Source: Nymphaea colorata (taxonomy: Eukaryota; Streptophyta; Magnoliopsida; Nymphaeales; Nymphaeaceae). Taken from it: a DNA stretch of 64,000 nt. The notes beneath the pieces are model-generated. The model made no database searches. It was not told the DNA's origin and worked only from the letters and a program-made list of their open reading frames with translations. The stretch spans positions 23,699,716 to 23,763,715 of the forward strand of contig NC_045144.1 in assembly GCF_008831285.2 (NCBI RefSeq). The letters are read 5' to 3'. The position numbers and the translations under genes are program-made. Of the stretch, positions 50,860 through 62,383 are shown piece by piece. The stretch's first letter is position 1; every line of letters begins with the position of its first letter.

Positions 50860-51706
50860 TCAGGATCCTTGGGCCTGACTGCTCTAACTTTGCGTCTTCA
50901 TTCCACCATCTCATTGCGTGGGAGAGCGTGCCACTTGGTTCGTTTGAACGGCCGCTGGCATCTGTTGGTCAAAGACTTGAAGCACGCTTCAACGCCTGGC
51001 TTTACACCCAAGCCTTTCGAACGGGTAGAGTTTGGAAGGACAAACCTCTTTAGGACCATCAAATATAACCCATTAATTATCATTTGCTTTGGCAGGTTCC
51101 TTGTTCCCGAGCCGCAGTTGATCATAAAAGGAAAAGAGGAAATCAACATCTCATTTTTTTTACTTTACAAGTTTATTCTTAGCTACCTTTTATTTGGAAT
51201 GGACAAAGTGCTCACATACTTCCGAAATCCAACTTAAAAGTTGTCTTCACGTGAGCTAGTGAAGGTTCTCCATGCAATTAGCATGAAAACGGGATTCTGA
51301 ATGAGATGCAGAGAAACTCATTAGAGGGAGACTCTTAACAGTGGGAGTGGTTGACTAATAGATCCGATTTGGGTACATGTCGTTGAGAAAGTTATCGGTG
51401 CTTCCAGCTCTTTGTAGTTTCACCAAACTGTTAGATCTGTGTTTTTTTTCTCTTCCCAAGCATGTGCTTTTGACAAGTAGGCCCGGTTGTGCTTGTTTCT
51501 CAAAGCATGGAGTTTCACACGGCTGTAACCTTCCTCAATAGGAATGTTTACTTAGGCCTCTTGCGTAATGACGATTTTATCACACAACAAAAAATTTTGA
51601 AAGCTTTTATGTGCATTTGTCAATGTTAAAGCACTTTCTCACCACTTGGGAAAACTTGACGAGGTTGCACTTCATATCCTCATATCTTAAATCTAATGCT
51701 GCATTA
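50860..51706. other. Intergenic stretch upstream of the stress-protein gene
   Basis: Presumed promoter region and intergenic DNA. Overlapping open frames on both strands at 50,869-51,237 show no recognisable motif and are probably chance. Confidence 0.4.
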
Positions 51707-51913
51707 GAAGGTGTACTTTTGAAGATTCTCAGTTTAAATGAATGGAGGATCTCAATAAAGTGGACCTTAAATTTACATTACATGTGAAAACCAAGGATTT
51801 AAGATCTGATTTTTTTTTGGGCCGGGGGGTGGGGGGTGTTTTTGACCTTAAATCCGTGGATTTGATATCTTAGATCACCATCATCTCAGATCTGCAGTGA
51901 AACAAACATACCC
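51707..51913. mobile_element. MITE-like element, ~207 bp
   Basis: The left end is GAAGGTGTACTTTTGAAG; the inverted right end is GGGTATGTTTGTTTCAC. Internal GATCTCAGATCT-style and GGATTTAAGATCTGA motifs resemble the element at 44,101. A G-rich run (about 51,820-51,838) lies inside. Target duplication is uncertain (TTA against TTG). Confidence 0.5.
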
Positions 51914-52846
51914 TTGGAGGAATATTGTAAAAATTTGAAGCATTTGTCAATGACAGCGAAGACATAACAACATATTTCGTAACCATTGCATGTATGTTGA
52001 CAATTAGGGATTAGAACTGCAATGTTCTTCTATCTGCTCAAAATAATTAACAAAAACAAAAGCAACTATTGGGAGGGATTTGTTGAGAGTTCAAAAGATT
52101 ATACACTAAGGTTTGGAAAAGTAATTTTAAGTTACCAATTAAATATGTTAAACATATTTTAATGGACTAGAAAATTGACATCTTTTCATAGTTCTCTATT
52201 ATTACAATAAAATTCACATGTGCATTTTTTGGATGCAAATGCTCCTTATAAGTAGAATCAATACTAGAATTAACCACAAATTTATATTTTATGATTGAAG
52301 GTTATATATGTCTGTTTAGTGTCAATTGTCAAGTACTCTTCAATATTGTTCTGAATAAACAAATTGCTGTGGAACTCATTATTGAGCATAGACTCTTTGT
52401 AAACAAAGTTCTGTGGAACTCACTATTGGTATAGGCTCTTAAGCAAAATTAAAACCAATTTATTCACTTGTAACAAACACTTCATTTTAGCGCCCAAAAT
52501 GGTAACTTGCTTTTGCACAAACATAGAATGCATTTGTTAATTTATGCTAAGTAAATCTACAAAAGCAAACCTAGTACCTAGAACATTAAATTTTCCAAAA
52601 AATAATATCAAGTACAACATAGATTTAATTGAAAAGAAAATAAAAAAGCATCTTAGTCCAAGTTCCAATATTCATCGACACTACACTTGTTCAATCCAAG
52701 CCCGGATAGCAAAAAGCTAAAATCATCAATAAATAATCTTAAAGGAAATGAGAAAACAATTTTATTTGATCGGGGCACTTAAGCACACAACACAATTGAA
52801 TTTGTTATTTTACATGTTAGAATAATAGAATAAACTTACAAACAAC
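51914..52846. other. Intergenic stretch
   Basis: AT-rich with no recognisable coding sequence. A short imperfect duplication (GTGGAACTCA-TATTG near 52,369 and 52,413) is present. Confidence 0.5.
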
Positions 52847-52966
52847 CTTGCACACTGCATATCCACGTCTACAGCAAAGATGCATCCTCTGGATGTGGGT
52901 GCCATTTTTGACATGTATCACAACAAATCCAATGATCAAAATTTGCGTCAAAAACTAAACTATTTG
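52847..52966 (-). pseudogene. Exon-like fragment of a CW-type zinc-finger protein
   Basis: On the reverse strand an acceptor (CTACTGCAG) precedes an open block reading NSLVFDANFDHWICCDTCQKW, then HPHPEDASLL, a stop, and TWICSV, ending at a possible donor (CAAG then GTTGTT). W-I-x-C-D-x-C-x-K-W followed by W-x-C resembles the CW zinc finger, a histone-tail reader found in several plant chromatin proteins. The internal stop suggests it is dead, unless the end is spliced differently. No neighbouring exons of such a gene were found, and the next recognisable block upstream belongs to an unrelated enzyme. Only one exon supports this identification. Confidence 0.5.
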
Positions 52967-53253
52967 CTGCAGTAGAAGGAGCATCAGCTTCACCACTCTA
53001 GATGGGTATCTTTGTTCACCACTCTAGATGCAGGTCTAGAACCCTGGGTTACTTTATGTGACTCAAAATCAGTGTATCCCTAATGTCTAGACTTTGTTGT
53101 CAGTATTACAAAAAAGCTAAAAATAATGAAACTGCAAATATGATAGTTTATGTCATGCCAACACGAGAAACACATGCTAGTTGTCCACATGATAAAGTAA
53201 AACTATTACATCTAAAGTGAGGAGAGCAATACACATCACATTACCTTAGAATT

Positions 53254-53431
53254 CTAACCGAAGCATCTTATCATAGCTCTGAACTCTCTCAACTCCCCAG
53301 CTTCTGTTGAAGTGCCATGTGCATTTATATAGTTCAGTATGTTCCTTCTTTGCACCGGTCACAGCTAAGGCTTTCTCCATGCAAAGAATAATGCATGTCA
53401 AGATGGGAGAGCCGTCAGATGTAGGTCAGTT
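53254..53431 (-). pseudogene. Exon fragment of a beta-ketoacyl-ACP synthase (KAS I/II type)
   Basis: On the reverse strand one frame gives CIILCMEKALAVTGAKKE. After a 1-base shift comes NYINAHGTSTEAGELREFRA, then MIRCFG and a stop. NYINAHGTST is the active-site-histidine signature of condensing enzymes of fatty-acid synthesis. The stop (TAG) falls where relatives usually have glutamine before asparagine, and an exon-end-like AAG then GTAATG donor follows at about 53,240. The frameshift and nonsense change make it a pseudogene. No catalytic-cysteine exon or downstream exon was found nearby, so this is a gene scrap rather than a whole locus. Confidence 0.75.
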
Positions 53432-54252
53432 GGTTCCAGGTTGAGAGAACAATCTGGCAGTCATTAGGACATTTTTTTATCTTAATGATTAAATCCAATA
53501 GCTGATCAAATCCTTGTCGAGCTCATGTAGGTTGGGATCTGAACTTGAACCAGTGTCAGAGTGGCTGGGTCTTGACAAGAAGTGTTTTAAATGTTCCTTT
53601 TTTGCTTTAATTGTTCCTTGTTTTGCCAATTTTCATTTAGAAGTTGACGGGGTTTACTTTTGTGTGTTCTGTTGTTTTCTTCATTTTCTAATAGTTTGAA
53701 ATGTTGTCCCCTTGTTTGAGTCTTTATTTTGTGCGTAGAATTGCATTTTATGTTTAGTTCGTACCTTGTTTCCAATAGTTAGGAGTTTGTCCTCGTGTTT
53801 GAGTCTTCATTTTGGGTGGGAAATCACGTTTTATGTCTAGTTCGTATCTTGTTTTCTTGTTGAAAGCTAGTACACCTTTACCGGTTTCTCTCTATAAACC
53901 AGAAAACGTTTCCAGTTTCGAGCCATATTTGAGAGTTCCGGCCAAAATCTTGATCGATTTTGAATTCCATTGCAATTCTTGCACAGATTTACACGCTAAA
54001 TGCTGGTATGGAGTGCAACACACATCGGGAAAGTGTCACCGGTGTCTTTCTAGAAACCTACGAGTGATAGTGAGCTGTCCAATTATTGATCAGATGACTT
54101 GGCATGTTATGACACTAGAAGCATCTTTTCAAAAAGTGTGTTGGCTAGAATTTGACCTTGCAACAATCTTTTTGCAGTTGCAGTACATGTCATATGGTCT
54201 ATGTCATGGGATAGCCCTTGAGTTTACATATCTGATGGTCATTGTCCAGTAA
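53432..54252. other. Stretch with one unassigned open frame
   Basis: A 146-codon open frame at 53,812-54,252 (+) has cysteine pairs (CNSCTDLHAKC; CHRCLSRN) but no recognised family, no splice or promoter support and no obvious paralog here. I do not claim it as a gene. Confidence 0.3.
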
Positions 54253-55762
54253 CCTATCAGCTGCAAAAACAAACCCCTCACATTACAAATGCCATGCCGC
54301 CTATGATCATTTAGCAGCCCAGGATTAGTGAGATGACAAAGAAGCAAGAATGTTTCATAGTCAAATTGTAACCTTGTTGCATTCTCAAGAGCACTATTCT
54401 CATATGCCTTATTCGAAGGCATTGAAGATACACTGACCTATTCGAAGGCGTTGAAGATACACTGACTCTATTAGGCACCGATGCAGCCCAACACCCAAGA
54501 GGCATGGGGAATGGGATGTGCCTTTTTTTTTAAGAAGGGGAAAGATGGGGGTATGTGTATGTGAAGGAAGGGGCTTCGACCTTCTAAAAGAAAAGAAAAA
54601 AAAAAAGACGAAGAAGCAAAACAAATGTAGAATAATATAGCAACCATAGCAAATTTCATAGAAGTACAGCACAAATGGGAACAACAAAAAATACAACAAA
54701 CCCCTTGAACATTTCCAACAAGCTTACGCAAAATTTGAATGCTTACATTTGTGACCCTATATAAATGCAGTGACGAGGAAAAGTGCGGAGCTTTTCACAC
54801 ATGGACACAACCATAGAAGCATCATGTTTACCGTGACATGACAAAGCCGAAGTATCAATCACCTGACTACCAGAACAGTTTCTTTGTTTCGTGTTATAGC
54901 AAAACGATAAACACCCTTGAGATCAAAACGACGTTGTCCATTTTTGAGCTCTTCGGCCAATTTACCTAAGCATTTGAAGTGAAGCGAACCTAAGCACTGT
55001 AACATGCAAACTTCATATGGAAAACAACATTCAGTAGCAAGTCCATGAAAAGCGCACTCTTCTAAACATTGTATTCGTCGGATGCCTCCGAACACTGTTT
55101 TCATTGAGAATCCTTTATTTCAGTAAAAAATATCAAGACAATTTTATGGAAGCAAAAAGCATCCGAACTGCTTCCAAGCCCCCTAATGCCTCTTTCGTGC
55201 TGCACATTTAGGCAGGGAATGCTTTATACACTCGATTTCTCTTAGCTATCCCTTATTTTTAGCCATCAGTTCAGAAATACCTTTCGAAGATATTCCTTTT
55301 CCTGGACTGATTTTGACACAAAGTGCATTTAAAATCTTTTTGAAGAGTATCCACAGTTTTTCAGGTAGCCCAGCAAATGCCAAAGATGAAACAACATGAC
55401 CATACGAACAGGTCTTATACCTAGGCAATCAGGAACCAGCCGCGACCAAACTGATCAGCGATGAGGAAACCACCATACAATCAGGTGACCTTTTTTCGTG
55501 GTGCACTCTCAAGTTTCTTTTCTTGCCATTGATTTCACGAAATGTGCAAAGGATACTTACGCTCACGCAATAATGCCATGTTATGTAACCCGATCAACAA
55601 CTGACATTCAACCAATTGCACACCATGATTCAGTCCTCATCCGTGAACAGCCAATAGAGATAAACCAAGAAAGGAAAAGTTTGACTGATCCCTTTCAAGA
55701 AAAACAATGACATGCCTTTTGAAAGATCATAAAACAAACTACAATTGAGCCAATATCAACCT
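54253..55762. other. Region 3' of DEN1, no gene recognised
   Basis: Contains presumed 3' UTR of DEN1 near its right end. Reverse-strand frames at 54,859-55,104 (KLAEELKNGQRRFDLKGVYR) and 55,246-55,428 are unrecognised. A duplicated motif (CATTGAAGATACACTGAC and GTTGAAGATACACTGACT) lies at about 54,420-54,470, and there is an A-run near 54,590-54,606. Confidence 0.4.
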
Positions 55763-56443
55763 CTATGCAGATTCCTTCTCAACTTGGTCCATCAAATCCT
55801 CAATGATTTTCAGAATACGTCTTCTCATTTGACCAACTTCCAACAATTCCAATGCTTCAAATCGACACTGTCCACTGTCATTAGGCTCCTGTAGATGGCA
55901 ACTGCATAGAAGTTCTGCAATAGCCAGCATATATAAACCACAGTCATAGCCATTCATCTGCTGAGGTGTATTGCATTCACGGCAATTACTCATTGTTTCA
56001 GGTGCCCCAACAAGACCCTTAATTCCTTTACATAGCTTCATTGCATGCCTCTTGTTCAAGGATCCGAAACTGTCATAGTGTTCAAACAAGTTGCATGTCT
56101 TGTAGTATGAAAGCAAGCTCCAATGAGACCCACCTTCTGCAACAGTCACATCCTCGTTATTGTTAACAGGAAATATTATCAGCTTACGATCTTGTAATCT
56201 CAGAGGAGCAACAACATCTTTGACATCTTCCAGCATAGGGCAGTTTGAAATCCAAAAAGATATGGATGGGGAGACCAGAAGTACTTCTTCGGAAGAGCAA
56301 CAGGTGGAAGACAGATAGCTAAAATAGAACTCAACAATACGATCATTGAGAAAGTATGGGCCATTGAGGATATCCAAGTCAGATCTTCTCAAAACAACAT
56401 CATTGTAGCTTAAAATCTTTTCATCTGGGTGAGTTCGAGCCAT
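55763..56443 (-). CDS. DEN1: NEDD8-specific cysteine protease (Ulp1/SENP8 family), 226 aa
   Basis: A single uninterrupted frame of 226 codons starts MARTHPDEKILSYNDVVLRRSDL. It has the Ulp1/C48 catalytic set: histidine in GGSHWSLL (about residue 107), aspartate in HYDSFGS (about 124), glutamine in NTPQQMNG and cysteine in GYDCGLY (about 167). WI and FLNDRIVEFYF match the N-terminal substrate-binding part. Length and organisation fit plant DEN1/NEDP1/SENP8 rather than the larger SUMO proteases. The family removes or matures NEDD8/RUB1, affecting cullin ligase regulation; that role is by homology. An acceptor-like TGTTTAG three bases before the ATG suggests an intron in the 5' leader. No defects were seen. 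Confidence 0.95.
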   Translation of the reverse strand: MARTHPDEKILSYNDVVLRRSDLDILNGPYFLNDRIVEFYFSYLSSTCCSSEEVLLVSPSISFWISNCPMLEDVKDVVAPLRLQDRKLIIFPVNNNEDVTVAEGGSHWSLLSYYKTCNLFEHYDSFGSLNKRHAMKLCKGIKGLVGAPETMSNCRECNTPQQMNGYDCGLYMLAIAELLCSCHLQEPNDSGQCRFEALELLEVGQMRRRILKIIEDLMDQVEKESA

Positions 56444-56452
56444 CTCCTAAAC

Positions 56453-57054
56453 AGTGAAGCTGGTCTAGAGGATATCAATCTGTTTACCAAGAAAAATAAT
56501 ACATTATATGCACAATTGTGTACTTCTAACAAAATCCAAATACCAGCACACAGAAGCAGATTGAGAACAATAGCATGGGGAACCAACAGTCATATGTTTG
56601 ATAGTTTTGACTAATATACTATTTCTCATAACACTGCCATATGTCTGGGTCATAAAATTGATAATGATGCCCATTATACTACTTATACATAAATGGTTTC
56701 TTTTATAAGAACAAGGTAATCTGAGCACTATATGGAATCTTCCGCTAACATGTTTCTTATGGCCATGAAAAGTGAAAAACACTACATTAGAGGAACAATG
56801 GTATTCATTGGATATGATCAAAATTATTTTGGAAAAAATCTGCTAGAGAGTATTGAGTGTTTTGCATGCAAAGAACATACACACAGACACAAAGACACCC
56901 TTGGTGTCTCACATGTTTTTTTTTTTTTTCATTTCTGTTTGTTCTTTCATGCATTCTCCATTTTATTTATTTGATTTAATCAAAGAAGCTAGCCTTTGTG
57001 CTGACTAATGGCTAGTTTTCTAGCCGCTAGCCAGTCTAACAGTTAGTTGGTGGG
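56453..57054. other. Upstream region of DEN1
   Basis: Presumed leader intron, promoter and intergenic DNA of the reverse-strand DEN1 gene. A T-run lies at about 56,917-56,929. No gene recognised. Confidence 0.4.
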
Positions 57055-57640
57055 TCAGCTGCAATATATAGCGAGGGGCCACTCCCTTCTATCTTTCAAG
57101 CACCTTTTTAGTTTTTAGTGTATTTCACATGTTATTGAAGCCTTTTACTCAGCCTTTTTGTGGTTAGCCTGCATGCTGTTGTGCATGATGGTGTATCTTT
57201 GAGTCCTTCATGAGCGTGTTTTTGAGGAGCTGTTTTTGAACAAGTGATCTGACTGCATTTCACTGCATCAGGTCAGGGCTCTTTTCCTCAGAGATATCTC
57301 CTTTAAAGATTCCTCTGAGCTGGGTGGATGTTGAACTCCTCAAGTTTGAAGAGCTGAAGTGCATTTCATGCCATTCCTGGTATGGAACAAATTACAGAGT
57401 TTGGGCTGGCATTCTCGAGACTCATATTAAAGCCAAAGGTCATTATGGAAATGTAAAAGCTGCAACCTAAAGCCATCTTAATTTATATAGAAATGTGTGT
57501 GGAATATGCAAAGGATATTCCAATAATCTAGAAGAATGGAAAATTAGGAATGCCAAGGTAAAATCTTAGATTTTTAGAAGTACTGAAGCAGATATTTGTG
57601 CTGATGTTCAATTTAGGAAAGTGACGTTTGAGAGCATTTA
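57055..57640 (+). other. Possible decayed, unidentified coding sequence
   Basis: A TATA-like AATATATAG near 57,063 precedes broken frames that read sensibly in pieces: DVELLKFEELKCISCHSWYG and TNYRVWAGILETH (about 57,330-57,425), then LYRNVCGICKGYSNNLEEWK (about 57,484-57,545) and ADICADVQFRKVTFESI (about 57,590-57,640), separated by stops. Biased composition and cysteine spacing suggest former protein coding, but I recognise no family. Confidence 0.25.
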
Positions 57641-58195
57641 AATGGCATGTACGCTCAAAAGACTATGCCCCTAAATACTACATTCATGAAAAGGGCAGAA
57701 ATTTAAAGCAAGAGGATAAAACAGTAAAAGAACAAAGGATAATCACTCCTTTATGGAATGAGTTAGATTGTATCAACATATAAGTGGGAGGAAAAACTAT
57801 TCAAATGTGACAACAACAAGAAGAGGGAGAACATCTTTTTGAATTTCTTCATAGCCTTTTTCCCATAATCTGAAAATCTGGAGCATCCCAACTTGCATAG
57901 TCTAGTAGACCTGCTCTACATGAAATTCACACAGTAGTTCGTCGCGAGGTGAGTAGGCACATGATGAAAAGGAGAGTGAAAATGTTCTTATTGTATCTAA
58001 AAGTGAAAATTAATTAAAAAATACAAATGAAAATGAATAAGCTGCATTTAGACCAGGGAGCAATGTTGGACCTACAAGCCCCACATGTGAAATATGTAAA
58101 TCTATATATATGATTCAAAATAATTGGTTCTGGAAATGAAGGAAATAGAAAAGTCATTTGTATATAAATATTAAACATACAGAAAAAATTGGTTT
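57641..58195. other. Intergenic stretch
   Basis: AT-rich; nothing recognised. Confidence 0.5.
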
Positions 58196-58320
58196 CTAAG
58201 TCACTTCCCCTTTCTTAAGATCCACCAGTCCAAAGATGGAGACAATGCTTATGGAGAGGAAATGAGAAGAGAAAAATGAGGGGAAGAGAGAAAAAGTAGG
58301 TGGAGAATGAGAGATAAAAA
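58196..58320. repeat. Dispersed repeat, copy 1 (paired with about 60,005-60,100)
   Basis: AAGATCCACCAGTC-AAGATGGAGA and AAAAAGTAGGTGGAGA correspond to AAGATCCACTAATC-TATGGAGA and AAAAAGTAGGTGAGAG in the later copy, in the same order and orientation. The two are too diverged for a boundary call. Confidence 0.5.
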
Positions 58321-58370
58321 GGGCATGGAAAATTCAGTCCCAAAATTGGACTAATTGAAGATATTCCTCC

Positions 58371-58376
58371 TCTCTC

Positions 58377-58407
<31 letters not shown>

Positions 58408-58440
58408 AGAGAGGGAGAGAGTGAGGTAGAGGGAGAGAGG
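58371..58440. repeat. (TG)n and (GA)n microsatellite
   Basis: About 14 TG repeats are followed by GA-rich sequence. Confidence 0.95.
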
Positions 58441-58698
58441 AAAATTCTAATGTTCTGGATGGCTAAAAGATTTAAAATATGTTATCGAAAACACTATAGG
58501 CTGTTGCTAAAAGCACCATAATCCATCTCTGCACCATAAACGATTGCTAATGCCCCTATAGAGCCGGTTCCTTAGCATCCAATTTTTAATTTTTAGTTAT
58601 CCAGCAACACTTCTCATCTAGCATATTTAAATCCTACTATATGCCAATATATAGTTCCGTACAATAGTCAATCATTGTTGATATTTATATGTATATAT

Positions 58699-58717
58699 TT
58701 CTCTCTCTCTCTCTCTC

Positions 58718-58754
<37 letters not shown>

Positions 58755-58835
58755 GTGTGTGTGTGTGGGTGTGTGTGTGCGTGCACGCATGTGTGTATAC
58801 ACACACACATACAAAATACATACACAAACTCACAC
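58699..58835. repeat. Compound (CT)n(AT)n(GT)n(CA)n microsatellite
   Basis: CT, then AT, then GT and finally CA/TACA runs follow one another. The GT and CA arms are self-complementary around GTGTATACAC, so the tract could fold back on itself. Open frames crossing it are artefacts. Confidence 0.95.
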
Positions 58836-58899
58836 ATATTCATATTTTATATCATTTGTATAGTTTGTTTGTGCAAAATTACATTGTGTACATGAATTA

Positions 58900-59384
58900 C
58901 TAACTTTTTTTGACGAGGTTGTTACTCAAGTTAGTCAACTCAGTTAACTTGACCGAACTTGTACAGGTATTATATGGCAAAGTTGTATATCTCGAGGATA
59001 AAACAGGAAAATCTCGACAAATTTTTAAAAAATTTAAAACATTTAATAAATCCTAAAAATTATAAAAAATAAAAAATCATAAAAAATATGAAAAAACGGC
59101 ATATAATACGCGTTTTTTCACGTTTTTTATTTTCTGGCGTTTTTTTTTTAAAAATGTGTTTTTTCACGTTTTATATGGCTGACTCTGTTTTGGCGAATTA
59201 TACGCATTTTTTTCCAATAGGATGCATTTTTTGTGACAGTGCCTAAACTAGCCCCCAATCATTTTGGGGCATGTAATGTTTCAAGATTACTTCCAGCAAG
59301 TGCCAGCATCATCCAGCAACTTCAGACATCCGCAGCCGAATTCCAATAATTTCCAAGGTGCAAGACTTGATTGCCAAGCTCTTA
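58900..59384. other. AT-rich non-coding stretch
   Basis: Contains many AAAATTTAAAA/ATAAAAAATAAA runs and two inexact copies of a TTTTTTCACGTTTT motif (about 59,113 and 59,160). No gene recognised. Confidence 0.5.
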
Positions 59385-59660
59385 TTGTCTTCATTTTTCT
59401 TCTCCTCCTTTCGTTTTCTTTTTCTCTCTTCCCCTTTCTCTGTTTCCCTTTTCTACCCTCTTCTTCTTATCCCTTTCACCTCCCATTTTTTCCCTTTTCA
59501 AATTTTATATTTACTTTCTTCTTCTTCACTTTCTCCTTCACACTTCTATCTTCCTCTCCTCTTGTTTTTCCACCAAATTTGTTGCTATATCATCATTTTT
59601 GTGTTTCCTTCTTGTCTCTCTACCACTTTTCTTAGTTTATATTTGTTGTCACTATATGTC
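59385..59660. repeat. Pyrimidine-rich low-complexity tract
   Basis: Mostly TTC, TCC and CTT on the + strand. It yields overlapping Ser/Phe/Leu-rich frames in all three forward phases, a hallmark of composition rather than coding. Confidence 0.85.
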
Positions 59661-59923
59661 AAACTGTTTTAAACTTTTATATATGCATTATGCAAGAATA
59701 GATGTGTGCAATTTTATACATGTGCAGTATATATCTGTGTGCATGTGTGTATGGTAAAACCAGTCTCACTGGGACTGACTTTACTAGTCCCACCCCTCCC
59801 TAGTAGGACTATGGGTCCTAGGGTGCAAGGATGTTTGCGCAAAAGGGGGAGGGAGAAGGAGGGTGGGGGGAGGTTGGGTGGGGGAGGAGGGAAAGAGAGA
59901 AAAATTAAGTGAGATTAAAAAAA

Positions 59924-60040
59924 CAAGACTGGACTTTCAAGTCTCTATCGCTCCCTAAGATCCACTAAGAGATTAAGAAACTAATCCCTTAACAGGACTG
60001 GGTTTTCAAGTCCCTATCCCTCCCTAAGATCCACTAATCT
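59924..60040. repeat. Direct duplication of a ~45-base unit
   Basis: ACTGGACTTTCAAGTCTCTA with CTCCCTAAGATCCACTAA (about 59,928-59,968) recurs as ACTGGGTTTTCAAGTCCCTA with CTCCCTAAGATCCACTAA (about 59,997-60,037), about 69 bases apart. The second copy leads into the dispersed repeat also seen at 58,196. Confidence 0.8.
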
Positions 60041-60100
60041 TAATATGGAGAGAATGGTTTTGCAAAGGAAACCAAAAAAAAAGTAGGTGAGAGAAGTAAG

Positions 60101-62383
60101 AAAACTATGATCATTTTGAGGTTAGATTTTGTAAAATATTGAACTTCAGAGATATTTGAGAAATGCAAATAACTAAATTTTAGGGTTTTGGAAGAGACCT
60201 TTTAATGAAACCTTGTGCTTATGCACAAAAGATTTGATATGATAGCAAGAATGTAGCATGAAGAGTTGTAACTATCCATCATCAACCAAGCGGTTTGTGT
60301 CCATGTAATGAGTGAGGGGTTGTGACCATGTCAGTTTCTTTTAGGGTACTAGGTGTAAACCATTCCAAGGCACACTTATTTGATCCAAATAGGTTGCAAG
60401 TGTTCAATAGCCCTACAAGTCTACTGCATCCTAATAGTTTCATTCACATGACCCTAAACACTTTACAGTTTCCATGCTGATGGAGTCTGAGTTCAGCTAC
60501 TACATTAGAAGGAGCCACAGATGTGCACTTTATTTTTTCTTATCATATTCTTTATTTCTTTTTATTCATTCATTTCTTTTTTTTTTGTCAAAATTTAAAA
60601 TATCCTAATGTAGATGTATAAATTTCTGGATGTAATGATATCCTTACATTCTAATGCATGCATTTTCATCAAAATAAACACAATTGTTAATCTACTCCAT
60701 TATATCATAATTGTTCACCAAGATTCATTAAAATTTGACAAAACATACTTTCTTAAGGTCTAAACTCTGAATTTAGCATGCAAATGCATTTGAAAACAAG
60801 GTTTGTACATGTAATCACACCGTTCTCCATACTTGAAGTTGAAGGACATTGTCCTTAGTAGCACAAATATTATGCAAAATGAGAATTTACGTGCAAATGA
60901 GGCATGACCATGTACGATAGACACACATGAATATAAGGGAAGTGAACAAATATGACCTGATAAATTGCTAGACTCCTACTATCACTGATATAAGTTATGT
61001 CGACACACCACTGTCATGCACTCATCAAATGCAAGACTTCCCACACGACTTGAACATGCAATTGCTGTTAGGAGCCTCCTACTGCTCATATTGTCAATAA
61101 AACTCATGCTAAGTTTATGTGCTTTCTTGAAAAGTCTAATATGTATTTTTCATAGGATTGGCATGAGACAGCAAACTGATATACAACGCTTTCTTCTAGC
61201 ATATTTAAAAGATAACAAAACAAAAAGGAAAAAATATAACTATTTAATAATCTCTCAATCGCACGCACATCTATGGATTTGGATATAAAGGAAGAAACCT
61301 AGGAGATAAAAGAGACATTTCTTTTTTGTGACTAGGAAAAGAAAATACTATACGTTGACCTTATATGGCCCTTACTAAGAGGTTTGATTCTCTCTCACCA
61401 TTACGAAGGTGGCTGGGTTGGAGCTATGATTTTCAAAATGAATGCATAATCTAGCTTACTTCAATTAAAACAAGATTAGGAAGATTGGAAAGAGACAAAG
61501 TAGAATAGAATGGGGAAAAAGGATCTCTAGTTCCCTAGCTAGAAGTACCAGCAAGGTACTACCAAGGTCTCGCCTAAACATTAAGTGAAAGCCACCTAAA
61601 CTAAGCTACACAAAAAGGAAATTTCCTTAACCACGCAATGTGGGGGAAGCTTGAGCTCACTGGAATCAATGGTAGTTTCCAGTGAGCTGGGTACTAAGAT
61701 CAGCGACCTCTCCTAACCTAGCACACTAAGTCTCCCAAGTCCAAAACTAATTGTAAGTACCCTAATCAAGAGCATAAAACATGTTAGTATTGACTTAAGC
61801 AAATAACTCGACAACAATACTGAGTTAAACAAAAAACTGCAGATGAAGGATGCATAATGCACGACTTTCCGGCAATATTTGTCCTAGGCCGGTGATACAT
61901 TCATGCAAACCAAGATGAGAGTAAGAAGAAAGAAAACTAAAGACGAGGAAAAACTAAAGATAAGACTAACGACAGATATCAGCAGCAAGAGTAAACGAAG
62001 GCCACGCAGGGAGCCTGCCGCAAAATACCTACACTTTTGACCTGGAGAACAACCACAGCTTCAATGAATCAGACCTGGACCACACAACAAACAATGAAAA
62101 TCTGAAGCTCAGCTTTCTGGTCAGTGGGAGGGTTTCAGATCGATTCATTCAGATTCACCCACCTGTCTGCTGTACACAGAGATAGAAACGATCAGAACAG
62201 ATGGGTCAGGAAACAATACGCTGCTCAAGATGTGCTTTTTCAGGACACCAACTCCCCCTTTTCCAATTTTTCGCTTTTGAAACGATTCTGTCCAGTGGGA
62301 TCGACCACAAAACCCCAAGTCATGAGTCAGTAGAAAAAGAGAAATAGCAAAGAAAAATCTGCTGGCCCACTACGACATGGATT
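60101..62383. other. Intergenic stretch, no gene recognised
   Basis: AT-rich. The open frame at 61,016-61,288 has no recognisable motif. A short palindrome-like pair, GAGCTCACTGGAA and TTCCAGTGAGCT, lies at about 61,652-61,688. Confidence 0.5.

Noticed and set aside
53812-54252. 146-codon open frame with CxxC-like pairs
   Set aside because: No family match I can name, no splice or promoter context, and a plausible chance occurrence; left unassigned.
54859-55428. Reverse-strand open frames downstream of DEN1
   Set aside because: No recognisable domain or conserved motif; could be UTR or chance.
59264-59757. Three overlapping 100+ codon frames
   Set aside because: Phe/Ser/Leu-rich translations of a TTC/TCC tract in all phases; no coding evidence.
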